DNA from: Acanthosepion esculentum | Taxonomy: Eukaryota; Mollusca; Cephalopoda; Sepiida; Sepiidae | Direction of reading: 5' to 3' | Assembly: GCA_964036315.1 (NCBI GenBank) | Contig: CAXIWW010000817.1 | Span: 2,825,501-2,889,500, forward strand | Length of the DNA: 64,000 bases | In this document: piece by piece, positions 1 through 10,400 of the stretch | Layout of the letters: every line of letters starts with the position of its first letter | How positions within the stretch are numbered: position 1 is the stretch's first letter | Position numbers and translations under genes: made by a program | Notes under the pieces: model-generated | What the model saw: the letters and a program-made list of their open reading frames with translations, nothing else | Database searches by the model: none | Told to the model about the DNA's origin: nothing

Positions 1-2302
1 CACATTCCCAACTAGTCCTAGGTATGACTATAAACTACAACTGACAGCAAGGCTTCTGATCACAAAGGGTCAGAGCTATGAGCAAATAGTGACACCCCAC
101 TAAAAAAAAACACTATGAATGTATAAAAATACATGTTTATATAAAAACTTGTGAACAACACCAGTTGATAGCAAAAGTGCCAACAGCACCAAAGGTGATA
201 GCAAAAGTGCCAACAGCTGATCGCAAAAGTGCCAACAGCTGATACCAAAAGTGCCAAAAGCTGATAGCAAAAGTGCCAACAACTGATAGCAAAAGTGCCA
301 ACAGCTGATACCAAAAGTACCAAAAGCTGATAGCAAAACTGCCAACAGCTGATAGCAAAAGTGCCAACAGCTGATAGCAAAAGTGCCAACAGCACCACAG
401 TGCCAAATAGTCCTAGGTATGACTATAAACTACATCTGACAGCAAGGCTTCTGATCACAAAGTGTCCCAGCTATGAGCAAATAGTGACCCCCCACTAAAA
501 AAAAAACACTATGAAAGTATAAAAATACATGTTTATATAAAAACTTGCGAACAACACCAGTTGATAACAAAAGTGCCAACAGCACCACAGCTGATAGCAA
601 AAGTGCCAACAGCTGATAGTAAAAGTGCCAACAGCTGATAGCAAAACTGCCAACAGCTGATAGCAAAAGTGCCAACAGCACCGCAGTGCCAACTAGTCCT
701 AGGTATGACTATAAACTACATCTGACAGCAAGTCTTCTGATCACAAAGGGTCCCAGCTATGAGCAAATAGTGACGCCCCACTAAAAAAAAAACACTATGA
801 ATGTATAAAAATACATGTTTATATAAAAACTTGCCAACAACACCAGTTGATAGCAAAAGTGCAAACAGCACCACTGCTGATAGCAAAAGTGCCAACAGCA
901 CCACAGCTGATAGCAAAAGTGCCAACAGCTGATAGCAAAAGTGCAAACAGCTGATAGCAAAAGTGCCAACAGCTGATAGCAAAAGTGCCAACAGCACCAC
1001 AGTGCCAACTAGTCCTAGGTATGATTATAAACTACATCTGACAGCAAGACTTCTGATCACAAAGGGTCCCAGCTATGAGCAAATAGTGACCCCCCACAAA
1101 AAAAACTCTATGAAAGTATAAAAATACAGGTTTATATAAAAACTTGCGAACAACACCAGTTGATAGCGAAAGTGCCAACAGCACCACAGCTGATAGCAAA
1201 AGTGCCTACAGCTGATAGCAAATGTGCCAACAGCTGATAGCAAAAGTGCCAACAGCTGATAGGAAAAGTGCCAACAGCACCACAGTGCCAACTAGTCCTA
1301 GGTATGACTATAAACTACATCTGACAGCAAGGCTTCTGATCACAAAGGGTCCCAGCTATGAGCAAATAGTGTCCCCCCACAAAAAAAACTATGAAAGTAT
1401 AAAAATACAGGTTTATATAAAAACTTGCGAACAACACCAGTTGATAGCAAAAGTGCCAACAGCACCACAGCTGATAGCAAAAGTGCCAACAGCTGATAGC
1501 AAAAGTGCCAACTGCTGATACCAAAAGTGCCAAAAGCTGATAGCAAAAGTGCCAACAGCTGATAGCAAAAGTGCCAACAGATGATACCAAAAGTGCCAAC
1601 AGCTTATAGAAAAAATGCCAACAGTTGATAGCAAAAGTGCCAACAGATGATAGCAAAAGTGCCAACAGAACCACAGTGCCAACTAGTCCTAGGTAAAACT
1701 ATAAACTACATCTGACAGCAAGGCTTCTGGTCACAAAGGGTCCCAGCTATGAGCAAATAGTGACCCCACACAAAAAAAAAACACTATGAAAGTATAAAAA
1801 TACAATTTTATATAAAAACTTGCGAACAACACCAGTTGATAGCAAAAGTGCCAACAGCACCACAGCTGATAGCAAAAGTGCCAACAGCTGATAGCAAAAG
1901 TGCTGACAGCTGATAGCAAAAGTGCCAACAGCTGATACCAAAAGTGCCAAAAGATGATAGAAAAAGTGCCATCAGCTGATAGCAAAAGTGCCAACAGCTG
2001 ATAGCAAAAGTGCCAACAGCTGACAGCAAAAGTTCCAAAAGCTGATACCAAAAGTGCCAAAAGCTGATATCAAAAGTGCCAACAGCTGATAGCAAAAGTG
2101 CCAAGAACTGATAGCAAAAGTGCCAACAGCACCACAGTGCCAAATATTCCTAGGTATGACTATAAACTACATCTGACAGCAAGACTTCTCATCACAAATG
2201 GTCCCAGCTATGAGCAAAGAATGACCCCCCACTAAAAAAGAAACACTATGAATGTATAAAAATACATGTTTATAAAAAACTTGCGAACAACACCAGTTGA
2301 TA

Positions 2303-2765
2303 GCAAAAGTGCCAACAGCACCACAGCTGATAGCAAAAGTGCCAACAGCTGATAGCAAAAGTGCCAACAGCTGATAGCAAAAGTGCCAACAGCTGATAGC
2401 AAAAGTGCCAACAGCTGATACCAAAAGTGCCGAAAGCTGATAGCAAAATGCCAACAGCTGATAGCAAAAGTGCCATCAGCTGATAGCAAATGTGCCAACA
2501 GCTGATAGCAAATCTGCCAACAGATTATTCCAAAGGTGCCAACAGCTGATAGCAAAAGTGCCAACAGCTGATAGCACAAGTGCCAACAGCTGATTGCTAA
2601 AGTGCCCACAGCTGATAGCAAAAGTGCCAACAGCTGATAGCAAAAGTGCCAACAGCTGATAGCAAAAGTGCCAAAAGCTGATAGCAAATGTGCCAACAGC
2701 TGATAGCAAAAGTGCCAACAGCTGATAGCAAAAGTGCCAACAGCTGATAGCAAAAGTGCCAACAG
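2303..2765 (+). repeat. 22-bp monomer array, about 20 copies
   Basis: Uninterrupted monomers between the cores at 2130 and 2766. Consensus is 22 bp long, about 45% GC, without CpG, and carries CAGCTG at each unit boundary. Variants include one unit 1 bp short (GCAAAATGCC near 2446), GCACAAG near 2573, and the ACAGATTATTCC type near 2520, which recurs elsewhere in the window as a rare subfamily. No stop codon exists on the complementary strand, so that strand reads open in all three frames, but this does not indicate a gene. Confidence 0.9.
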
Positions 2766-2939
2766 CACCTCATTGCCAACTAGTCCTAGGTATGACTATA
2801 AACTTCATCTGACAGCAAGGCTTCTGATCAAAAAGGGTCCCAGCTATGAGCAAATAGTGTCCCCCCACTAAAAAAAAAACACTATGAATGTATAAAAATA
2901 CATATTTATATAAAAACTTGCGAACAAAAACAGTTGATA

Positions 2940-3314
2940 GCAACAGTGGCAACAGCACCACAGCTGATAGCAAAAGTGCCAACAGCTGATAGCAAAATTG
3001 GCAACAGCTGGTAGCAAAAGTGCCAAAAGCTGACAGCAAAAGTGCCAACAGCTGATAGCAAAAGTGCCAACAGCTGATACCAAAAGTGCCAAAAGCTGAT
3101 AGCAAAAGTGCCAACAGCTGATAGCAAAAGTGCCAACAGTTGATAGCAAAAGTGCCAAAAGATGATACCACAAGTGCCAACAGCTGATAGCAAAAGTGCC
3201 AACGGCTGATAGCAAATGTGCCAACAGCTGATAGCAAAAGCGCCAAAAGCTGATACCGAAAGTGCCAAAAGCTGATAGCAAAAGTGCCAACAACTGATAG
3301 CAAAAGTGCCAAGA
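2940..3314 (+). repeat. 22-bp monomer array, about 16 copies
   Basis: Array between the cores at 2766 and 3315. It mixes the ordinary monomer with the linked variant GATACCAAAAGTGCCAAAAG (two changes, ACC for AGC and AAAAG for AACAG, inherited together). The array and its flanking cores have an inverted counterpart at about 20000-20746: the left core shares ATACATATTTATAT and the right core shares TGAAATTATAAAA. Confidence 0.85.
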
Positions 3315-4622
3315 CCACCACAGTGCCAACTATTCCTCGGTATGACTATAAACTACATCTGACAGCAAGGCTTCTGATCACAAAGGGTCCCAGCTATGAG
3401 CAAATAGTGATCCCCCACTAAAAAAAAAAATCACTATGAAATTATAAAAATACATGTTTATATAAAAACTTGCGAACAACACCAGTTGATAGCAAAAGTG
3501 CAAACAGCACCACAGCTGATAGCAAAAGTGCCAACAGCTGATAGCAAAAGTGCCAACAGCTGATAGCAAAAGTGCCAACAGCACCACAGTGCCAACTAGT
3601 CCTAGGTATGACTATAAACTACATCTGACAGCAAGGCTTCTGATCACAAAGGGTCCCAGCTATGAGCAAATTGTGACCCCCCACTATAAAAAAACACTAT
3701 GAAAGTATAATAATTCATGTTTATATAAAAACTTGCGAACAACACCAGTTGATAGCAAAAGTGCCAACAGCTGATAGCAAAAGTGCCAGCAGCTGATAGC
3801 AAAAGTGCCAACAGCTGATAGCAAAAGTGCCAACAGCACCACAGTGCCAACTAGTACTAGGTATGAGTATAAACTAGATCTGACAGCAAGGCTTCTGATC
3901 ACAAAGGGTCCCCGCTATGAGCAAATAGTGAACCCCCACTAAAAAAAAAACACTATGAAAGTATAAAAATACATGTTTATATAAAAACTTGCGAAAAACA
4001 CCAGTTGATAGCAAAAGTGCCAACAGCACCACAGCTGATAGCAAAAGTGCCAACGGCTGATAGCAAAAGTGCCAACAGCTGATAGCAAAAGTGCCAACAT
4101 CATCACAGTGCCAACTAGTCCTAGGTATGACTATAAACTACATCTGACATCAAGGCTTCTGATCACAAAGGGTCCCAGCTATGAACAAATAGTTACCCCC
4201 CATTAAAAAAAAACACTATGAAAGTATAAAAATACATGTTTATATAAAAACTTGCGAACAACACCAGTTGATAGCAAAAGTGCCAACAGCACCACAGCTG
4301 ATAGGAAAAGTGCCAACAGCTGATAGCAAAAGTGCCAACAGCTGATACCAAAACTGCAAAAAGCTGATAGCAAAAGTGCCAACAGCTGATACCAAAAGTG
4401 CCAAACTGATAGCAAAAGTGCCAACAGCTGATAGCAAAAGTGCCAAACGCACCACAGTGCCAACTAGTCCTAGGTATGACTATAAACTACATCCGACAGC
4501 AAGGCTTCTGATCACAAAGGGTCACAGCTATGAGCAAATAGTGACCCCCCACTATAAAAAAACACTATGAAAGTATAAAAATTCATGTTTATATAAAAAC
4601 TTGTGAACAACACCAGTTGATA

Positions 4623-5240
4623 GCAAAAGTGCCAACAGCTGATAGCAAAAGTGCCAAAACTGATAGCAAAAGTGCCAACAGCTGATAGCAAAATTGCCAG
4701 CAGCTGATAGCAAAAGTGCCAACAGCTGATAGCAAAAGTGCCAACAGCACCACAGCTGATAGCAAAAGTGCCAACAGCTGATAGCCAAAGTGCCAACAGC
4801 TGATACCAAAAGTGCCAAAAGCTGATAGCAAAAGTGCCAACAGCTGATAGCAAAAGTGCCAACAGCTGATAGCAAAAGTAGCAAAAGCTGATAACAAATG
4901 TGCCGAAAGCTGATAGCAAAAGTGCCAACTGCTGATAGCAAAAGTGCCAACAGCTGATAGCAAAAGTGCCAACAGATTATACCAAAGGTGCCAACAGCTG
5001 ATAGCAAAAGTGCCAACAGCTGATAGCAAAAGTGCCAACAGCTGATAGCAAAAGTACCAAAAGCTGATAGCAAATGTGCCAACAGCTGATAGCAAAAGTG
5101 CCAACAGCTGATAGAAAAAAGTGCCAACAGCTGATAGCAAAAGTGCCAAAAGGTGATACCGAAAATGCCAAAAGCTGATAGCAAAAGTGCCAACAGCTGA
5201 TAGCAAAAGTGCCTATAACTGATAGCAAAAGTGACAACAG
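4623..5240 (+). repeat. Long 22-bp monomer array, about 28 copies
   Basis: The longest monomer array of the left arm. It contains an internal CACCACAG octamer at 4748-4755 with no core next to it, a monomer shortened to GCCAAAACTGATAGC near 4655, and the rare ACAGATTATACC unit near 4972. Total length equals 16 + 8 + 27x22 bp, although individual units carry small compensating indels. Confidence 0.88.
4748..4755 (+). repeat. Isolated CACCACAG octamer, possible core-loss scar
   Basis: The octamer normally flanks a core on both sides: immediately at its left edge, and one monomer past its right edge. Here it sits between two ordinary monomers far from any core. Similar isolated octamers are at 899-906 and 5856-5863, and in the M arm (CTGTGGTG) at 19863-19870, 21416-21423, 23489-23496 and 33726-33733. 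Recombination between the two flanking octamers would remove exactly one core plus one monomer and leave this product. Confidence 0.6.
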
Positions 5241-6964
5241 CACCACAGTGCCAACTAGTCCTAGGTATGACTATAAACTACATCTGACAGCAAGGCTTCT
5301 GATCACAAAGGGTCCCAGCTATGAGCAAATAGTGACCCCCCACTAAAAAAAAAACACTATGAAATTATAAAAATACATGTTTATATAAAAACTTGCGAAC
5401 AACACCAGTTGATAGAAAAAGTGCCAACAGCACCACAGCTGATAGCAAAAGTGCCAACAGCTGATAGCAAAAGTGCAAACCGCTGATAGCATAAGTGCCA
5501 ACAGCTGATACCAAAAGTGCCAAAAGCTGATAGCAAAAGTGCCAACAGCAGATAGCAAAAGTGCCAACAGCTGATAGCAAAATTGCCAAAAGCACCACAG
5601 TGCCAACTAGTCCTAGGTATGACTATAAACTACATCTGACAGCAAGGCTTCTGATCACAAAGTGTCCCAGCTATGAGCAAAAAGTGCCCCCCCCACTAAA
5701 AAAAAAACTATGAAAATATAAAAATACATGTTTATATAAAAACTTGCGAACAACACCAGTTGATAGAAAAAGTGCCAAGATCACAATAGCTGATAGCAAA
5801 AGTGCCAAAAGCTGATAGTAAAAGTGCCAACAGCTGATAGCAAAAGTGCCAACAGCACCACAGCTGATAGCGAAAGTGCCAACAGCACCACATTGCCAAC
5901 TTGTCCAAGGTATGACTATAAACTACATCTGACAGCAAGGCTTCTGATCACAAAGGGTCCCAGCTATGAGCAAATAGTGACCCCACCACTAAAAAACAAC
6001 ACTATGAATGTATAAAAATACATGTTTATATAAAAAATTGCGAACAACACCAGTTGATAGCAAAAGTGCCAACAACACCACAGCTGATAGCAAAAGTGCC
6101 ACCAGATGATAGCAAAAGTGCCAACAGCTGATAGCAAAAGTGCCAACAGCTGATAGCAAAAGTGCCAACAGCACCACATTGCCAACTTGTCCAAGGTATG
6201 ACTATAAACTACATCTGACAGCAAGGCTTCTGATCACAAAGGGTCCCAGCTATGAGCAAATAGTGACCCCCCACTAAAAAACAACACTATGAATGTATAA
6301 AAATACATGTTTATATAAAAACTTGCGAACAACACCTGTTGATAGCAAAAGTGCCAACATCACCACAGCTGATAGCAAAAGTGCCAACAGCTGATAGTAA
6401 AAGTGCCAACAGCTGATAGCAAAAGTGCCAACAGCACCACAGTGCCAACTAGTCCTAGGTATGACTATAAACTACATCTGACAGCAAGTCTTCTGATCAG
6501 AAAGGGTCCCAGCTATGAGCAAATAGTGACCCCCCATTAAAATCAAAACACACTATGAAAGTATAAATATACATGTTTATATAAAAACTTGCGAACAACA
6601 CCAGTTGATAGCAAAAGTGCCAACAGCACCAGAGCTGATAGCAAAAGTGCCAACAGCTGATAGCAAAAGTGCCAACAGCACCACATTGCCAACTTGTCCA
6701 AGGTATGACTATAAACTACATCTGACAGCAAGGCTTCTGATCACAAAGGGTCCAAGCTATGAGCAAATAGTGACCCCCCACTAAAAAACAACACTATGAA
6801 TGTATAAAAATACATGTTTATATAAAAAACTTGCGAACAACACGAGTTGATAGCAAAAGTGCCAACAGCACCACAGCTGATAGCAAAAGTGCCAACAGAT
6901 GATAGCAAAAGTGCCAACAGCTGATAGCAAAAGTGTCAACAGCTGATAGCAAAAGTGCCAACAG

Positions 6965-7138
6965 CACCACAGTGCCAACTAGTCCTAGGTATGACTATAA
7001 ACTACATCTGACAGCAAGGCTTCTGATCACAAAGGGTCCCAGCTATGAGCAAATAGTGACCCCCACTAAAAAAAAAACACTATGAAATTATAAAAATACA
7101 TGTTTATATAAAAAACTTGCGAACAACACCAGTTGATA
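6965..7138 (+). repeat. Reference copy of the conserved core
   Basis: A near-consensus core, used here to define landmarks. CACCACAG is at 6965-6972 and is followed by TGCCAAC, so the left edge looks like a monomer. ACTAGT at 6978-6983 abuts CCTAGG at 6984-6989, both palindromes. TGATCA lies at 7024-7029. A C-run (7060-7064) is followed by CACT-like bases and an A-run (7068-7077); both runs vary in length between copies. ACATGT is at 7098-7103, overlapping the 10-bp palindrome TTTATATAAA at 7103-7112. The only CpG is at 7120-7121 in CTTGCGAAC. The right edge, ACACCAGTTGATAGC, runs straight into a monomer. I do not recognise the core as a fragment of any known transposon, tRNA, 5S rRNA or SINE. 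Confidence 0.9.
7103..7112. promoter_or_regulatory. TTTATATAAA palindrome in each core, TATA-like
   Basis: A perfect 10-bp palindrome present in most cores; it resembles a TATA box on both strands. There is no recognisable initiator, downstream gene or conserved transcription start, so a promoter role is speculation. It may be only a flexible AT-rich element. A few cores alter it (TTTCTATAAA at 54072, TTTATGTAAG near 51330). Confidence 0.2.
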
Positions 7139-7398
7139 GCAAAAGTGCCAACCGCACCACAGCTGATAGCAAAAGTGCCAACAGCTCATTGCAAAAGTGC
7201 CAACAGCTGATAGAAAAAGTGCCAACAGCTGATAGCAAAAGTGCCAACAGCTGATAGCAAAAGTGCCAACAGCACAACATTGCCAACTAGTCCTAGGTAT
7301 GACTATAAACTACATCTGACAACAAGGCGTCTGATCACAAAGGGTCCCAGCTTTGAGCAAATAGTGACACCCCACTAAAAAAAACATTATGAATGTAT

Positions 7399-7401
7399 GA
7401 A
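7399..7401. other. Orientation switch 1 (plus to minus)
   Basis: To the left the sequence follows a plus core as far as CATTATGAATGTAT (ending 7398), where the core should continue into the AAAATACATG segment. From 7402 it reads AGCTGTGGTGCTGTTGG, which is minus-orientation monomer plus octamer. The three bases GAA between them fit neither side and look like junction filler. From here A/C-rich plus-strand sequence changes to G/T-rich. It could be a true rearrangement breakpoint or an assembly join. Confidence 0.88.
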
Positions 7402-10400
7402 AGCTGTGGTGCTGTTGGCACTCTTGCTATCAACTGGTGTTGTTCGCAAGTTTTTATATAAACATGTATTTTTATACTTTCATAGTGTTTGTTTTAGTGG
7501 GGTGTCACTATTTGCTCATAGCTGGGACCCTTTGTGATCAGAAGCCTTGCTGTCAGAAGTAGTTTATAGTCATATCTAGGACTAGTTGGCACTGTGGTGC
7601 TGTTGACACTTTTGCTATCAGCTGTTGGCACTTTTGCTATCAGCTGTTGTCACTTTTGCTATCAGCTGTTGGCACTTTTGCTATCAGTTGATGGCACTTT
7701 TGCTATCAGCTTTTGGCACTTTTGGTATCAGCTGTTGTCACTTTTGCTATCAGCTGTTGGCACTTTTGCTATCAGCTGTTGGCACTTTTGCTATCAGCTG
7801 TTGGCACTTTTGCTATCAGCTGTGGTGCTCTTGGCACTTTTGCTATCAACTGGAGTTGTTCGCAAGTTTTTATATAAACATGTATTTTTATATTTCATAG
7901 TGTTTTTTATTTTAGTGGGGGGTCACTCTTTGCTCAAGGCTGGGACCCTTTGTGATCAGAAGCCTTGCTGTCAGATATAGTTTATAGTCATACATAAAAC
8001 TAGTTGGCACTTTTGCTATCAGCTGTTGGCACTTTTGCTATCAGCTGTTGGAACTTTTGCTATTAGCTGTTGGCACTTTTGCTATCAGCTGTGGTGCTGT
8101 TGGCACTTTTGCTATCAACTGGTGTTGTTCGCACGTTTTTATATAAACATTTATATTTATAATTTCATAGTGTTTTTTTAGTGGGGGGTCACTATTTGCT
8201 CATAGCTGTGACCCTTTGTGATCAGAAGCCTTGCTGTCAAATGTAGTTTATCATCATACCTAGGACTAGTTGGCACTGTAGTGCTATTGGCAATTTTGCT
8301 ATCAGCTGTTGGCACTTTTGCTATCAGCTGTTGGCACTTTTGCTATCAGCTGTTGGCACTTTTGCTATCAGCTTTTGGCACTTTTGGTATCAGCTGTTGG
8401 CACTTTTGCTATCAGCTGTTGGCACTTTTGCTATCAGCTGTTGGCACTTTTGCTATCAGCTGTCGTGCTGTTGGCACTTTTGCTATCAACTGGTGTTGTT
8501 CGCAAGTTTTTATATAAACATGTATTTTTATAATTTCATAGTGTTTTTTTTAGTGGGGGGTCACTATTTGCTCATAGCTGGGACCCTTTGTGATCAGAAG
8601 CCTTGCTGTCAGATGTAGTTTATAGTCATACCTTGAACTAGTTGGCACTGTGGTGCTGTTTGCACTTTTGCTATAAGCTGTTGGCACATTTGCTATCAGC
8701 TTTTGGCACATTTGCTATCAGCTGTTGGCACTTTTGCTATCAGCTGGTTTTGTTCGCAAGTTTTTATATAAACATGTATTTTTATACATTCATAGTGTTT
8801 TTTTTAGTTGGCGTCACTATTTGCTCATAGCTAGGACCCTTTGTGATCATAATCCTTCCTGTCAGATGTAGTTCATAGTCATACCTAGGTCTTGTTGGCA
8901 CTGTGGCGCTGTTTGCACTTTTGCTATCAGCTGCTGGCACTTTTGCTATCACCTGTTGGCACTTTTGCTATCAGCTGTGGTGCTGTTTGCACTTTTGCTA
9001 TCAACTGGTGTTGTTCGCAAGTTTTTATATAAACATGTAATTTTATACTTTCATAGTGTTTATTTTTTTAGTGGGGGTCACTATTTGCTCATAGCTGAGA
9101 CCCTTTGTGATCAGAAGACTTGCTGTCAGATGTAGTTTTTAGTCATACCTAGGACTAGTTTGCACTGTGGTGCTGTTGGCACTTTTGCTATCAGCTTTTG
9201 GCACTTTTGCTTTCAGCTGTTGTCACTTTTGCTATCAGCTGTTGGCACTTTTGCTATAAGTTGTTGGCACTTTTGCTATCAGCTTTTGGCGTTTTTGGTA
9301 TAAGCTGTTGTCACTTTTGCTATCAGCTGTTGGCTCTTTTGTTATCAGCTGTTGGCACTTTTGCTATCAGCTGTTGGCATTTTGCTATCAGCTGTTGGCA
9401 CTTTTGCTATCAGCTGTGGGCACTTTTGCTATCAGCTTTTGGCACTTTTGGTATCATCTGTTGACACTTTTGCTATCAGCTGTTGGCACATTTGCTATCA
9501 GCTTTTGGTACTTTTGCTATCAGCTGTTGGCACTTTTGCTATCACCTGTTGGCACTTTTGCTATAAGCTGTTGGCACTTTTGCTATCAGCTGTGGTGCTG
9601 TTGGCACTTTTGCTATCAACTGGTGTTGTTCGCAAGTTTTTATATAAACATGTATTTTTATACTTTCATAGTGTTTTTTTTTTAGTGGTGTCACTATTTG
9701 CTCATAGCTGGGACCCTTTGTGATCAGAATACTTGCTGTCAGATTTAGTTTATAGTCATACCTAGGACTAGTTGGCACTGTGGTGCTGTTGGCACTTTTG
9801 CTATCAGCTTTTGGCACTTTTGGTATCAGCTGTTGTCACTTTACCTATCAGCTGTTGGCACTTTTGCTATCAGCTGTTGGCACTTTTGCTATCATCTGTT
9901 GGCACTTTTGTTATCAGCTGTGGTGCTGTTGGCACTTTTGCTATCAACTGGTGTTGTTCGCAAGTTTTTATATAAACATGTATTTTTATATTTCATAGTG
10001 TTTTTTATTTTAGTGGGGGGTCACTCTTTGCTCAAGGCTGGGACCCTTTGTGATCAGAAGCCTTGCTGTCAGATATAGTTTATAGTCATACATAAAACTA
10101 GTTGGCACTTTTGCTATCAGCTGTTGGCACTTTTGCTATCAGCTGTTGGAACTTTTGCTATTAGCTGTTGGCACTTTTGCTATCAGCTGTGGTGCTGTTG
10201 GCACTTTTGCTATCAACTGGTGTTGTTCGCACGTTTTTATATAAACATTTATATTTATAATTTCATAGTGTTTTTTTAGTGGGGGGTCACTATTTGCTCA
10301 TAGCTGTGACCCTTTGTGATCAGAAGCCTTGCTGTCAAATGTAGTTTATCATCATACCTAGGACTAGTTGGCACTGTAGTGCTATTGGCAATTTTGCTAT

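Larger units (their letters stand above)
1..7398 (+). repeat. Left arm (L) of composite satellite, plus orientation
   Basis: Tandem array of about 172-bp cores separated by 22-bp monomers, all in the GATAGCAAAAGTGCC orientation. Cores by hand at 1-170, 393-566, 679-852, 995-1165, 1278-1446, 1669-1841, 2130-2302, 2766-2939, 3315-3491, 3582-3754, 3837-4010, 4101-4273, 4450-4622, 5241-5414, 5593-5765, 5886-6059, 6172-6344, 6435-6610, 6679-6852, 6965-7138 and 7273-7398 (the last is cut by the orientation switch). Monomer stretches between them measure 222, 112, 142, 112, 222, 288, 463, 375, 90, 82, 90, 176, 618, 178, 120, 112, 90, 68, 112 and 134 bp; most fit 24 + 22n. The cores at 5886, 6172 and 6679 share the variant CTTGTCCAAGG in place of CTAGTCCTAGG. 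No gene is visible. Core limits are good to a few bases. Confidence 0.95.

Noticed and set aside
2303..2765. CRISPR array
   Set aside because: The repeats are contiguous 22-mers with no unique spacers, no leader and no cas genes, and the overall structure is eukaryotic satellite.
7060..7077. Bacterial-type terminator or promoter in the C-run/A-run tract
   Set aside because: There is no stem before the run and no gene upstream; the tract varies in length as a slippage-prone homopolymer.
6978..7135. MITE with terminal inverted repeats
   Set aside because: The ends CTAGTCCTAGG and CTGGTGTTGTT match at only about half of positions, and no clear target-site duplication is visible.
6965..7138. 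tRNA-derived SINE (A box / B box) in the core
   Set aside because: TGGCACTGTGG and TGTTCGCAAG resemble A and B boxes only loosely; order and bases do not match the consensus well, and there is no tRNA fold.
7440..7460. CENP-B box in TTGTTCGCAAGTTTTTAT
   Set aside because: It shares TTCG but lacks the required downstream A and CGGG bases of the CENP-B box.
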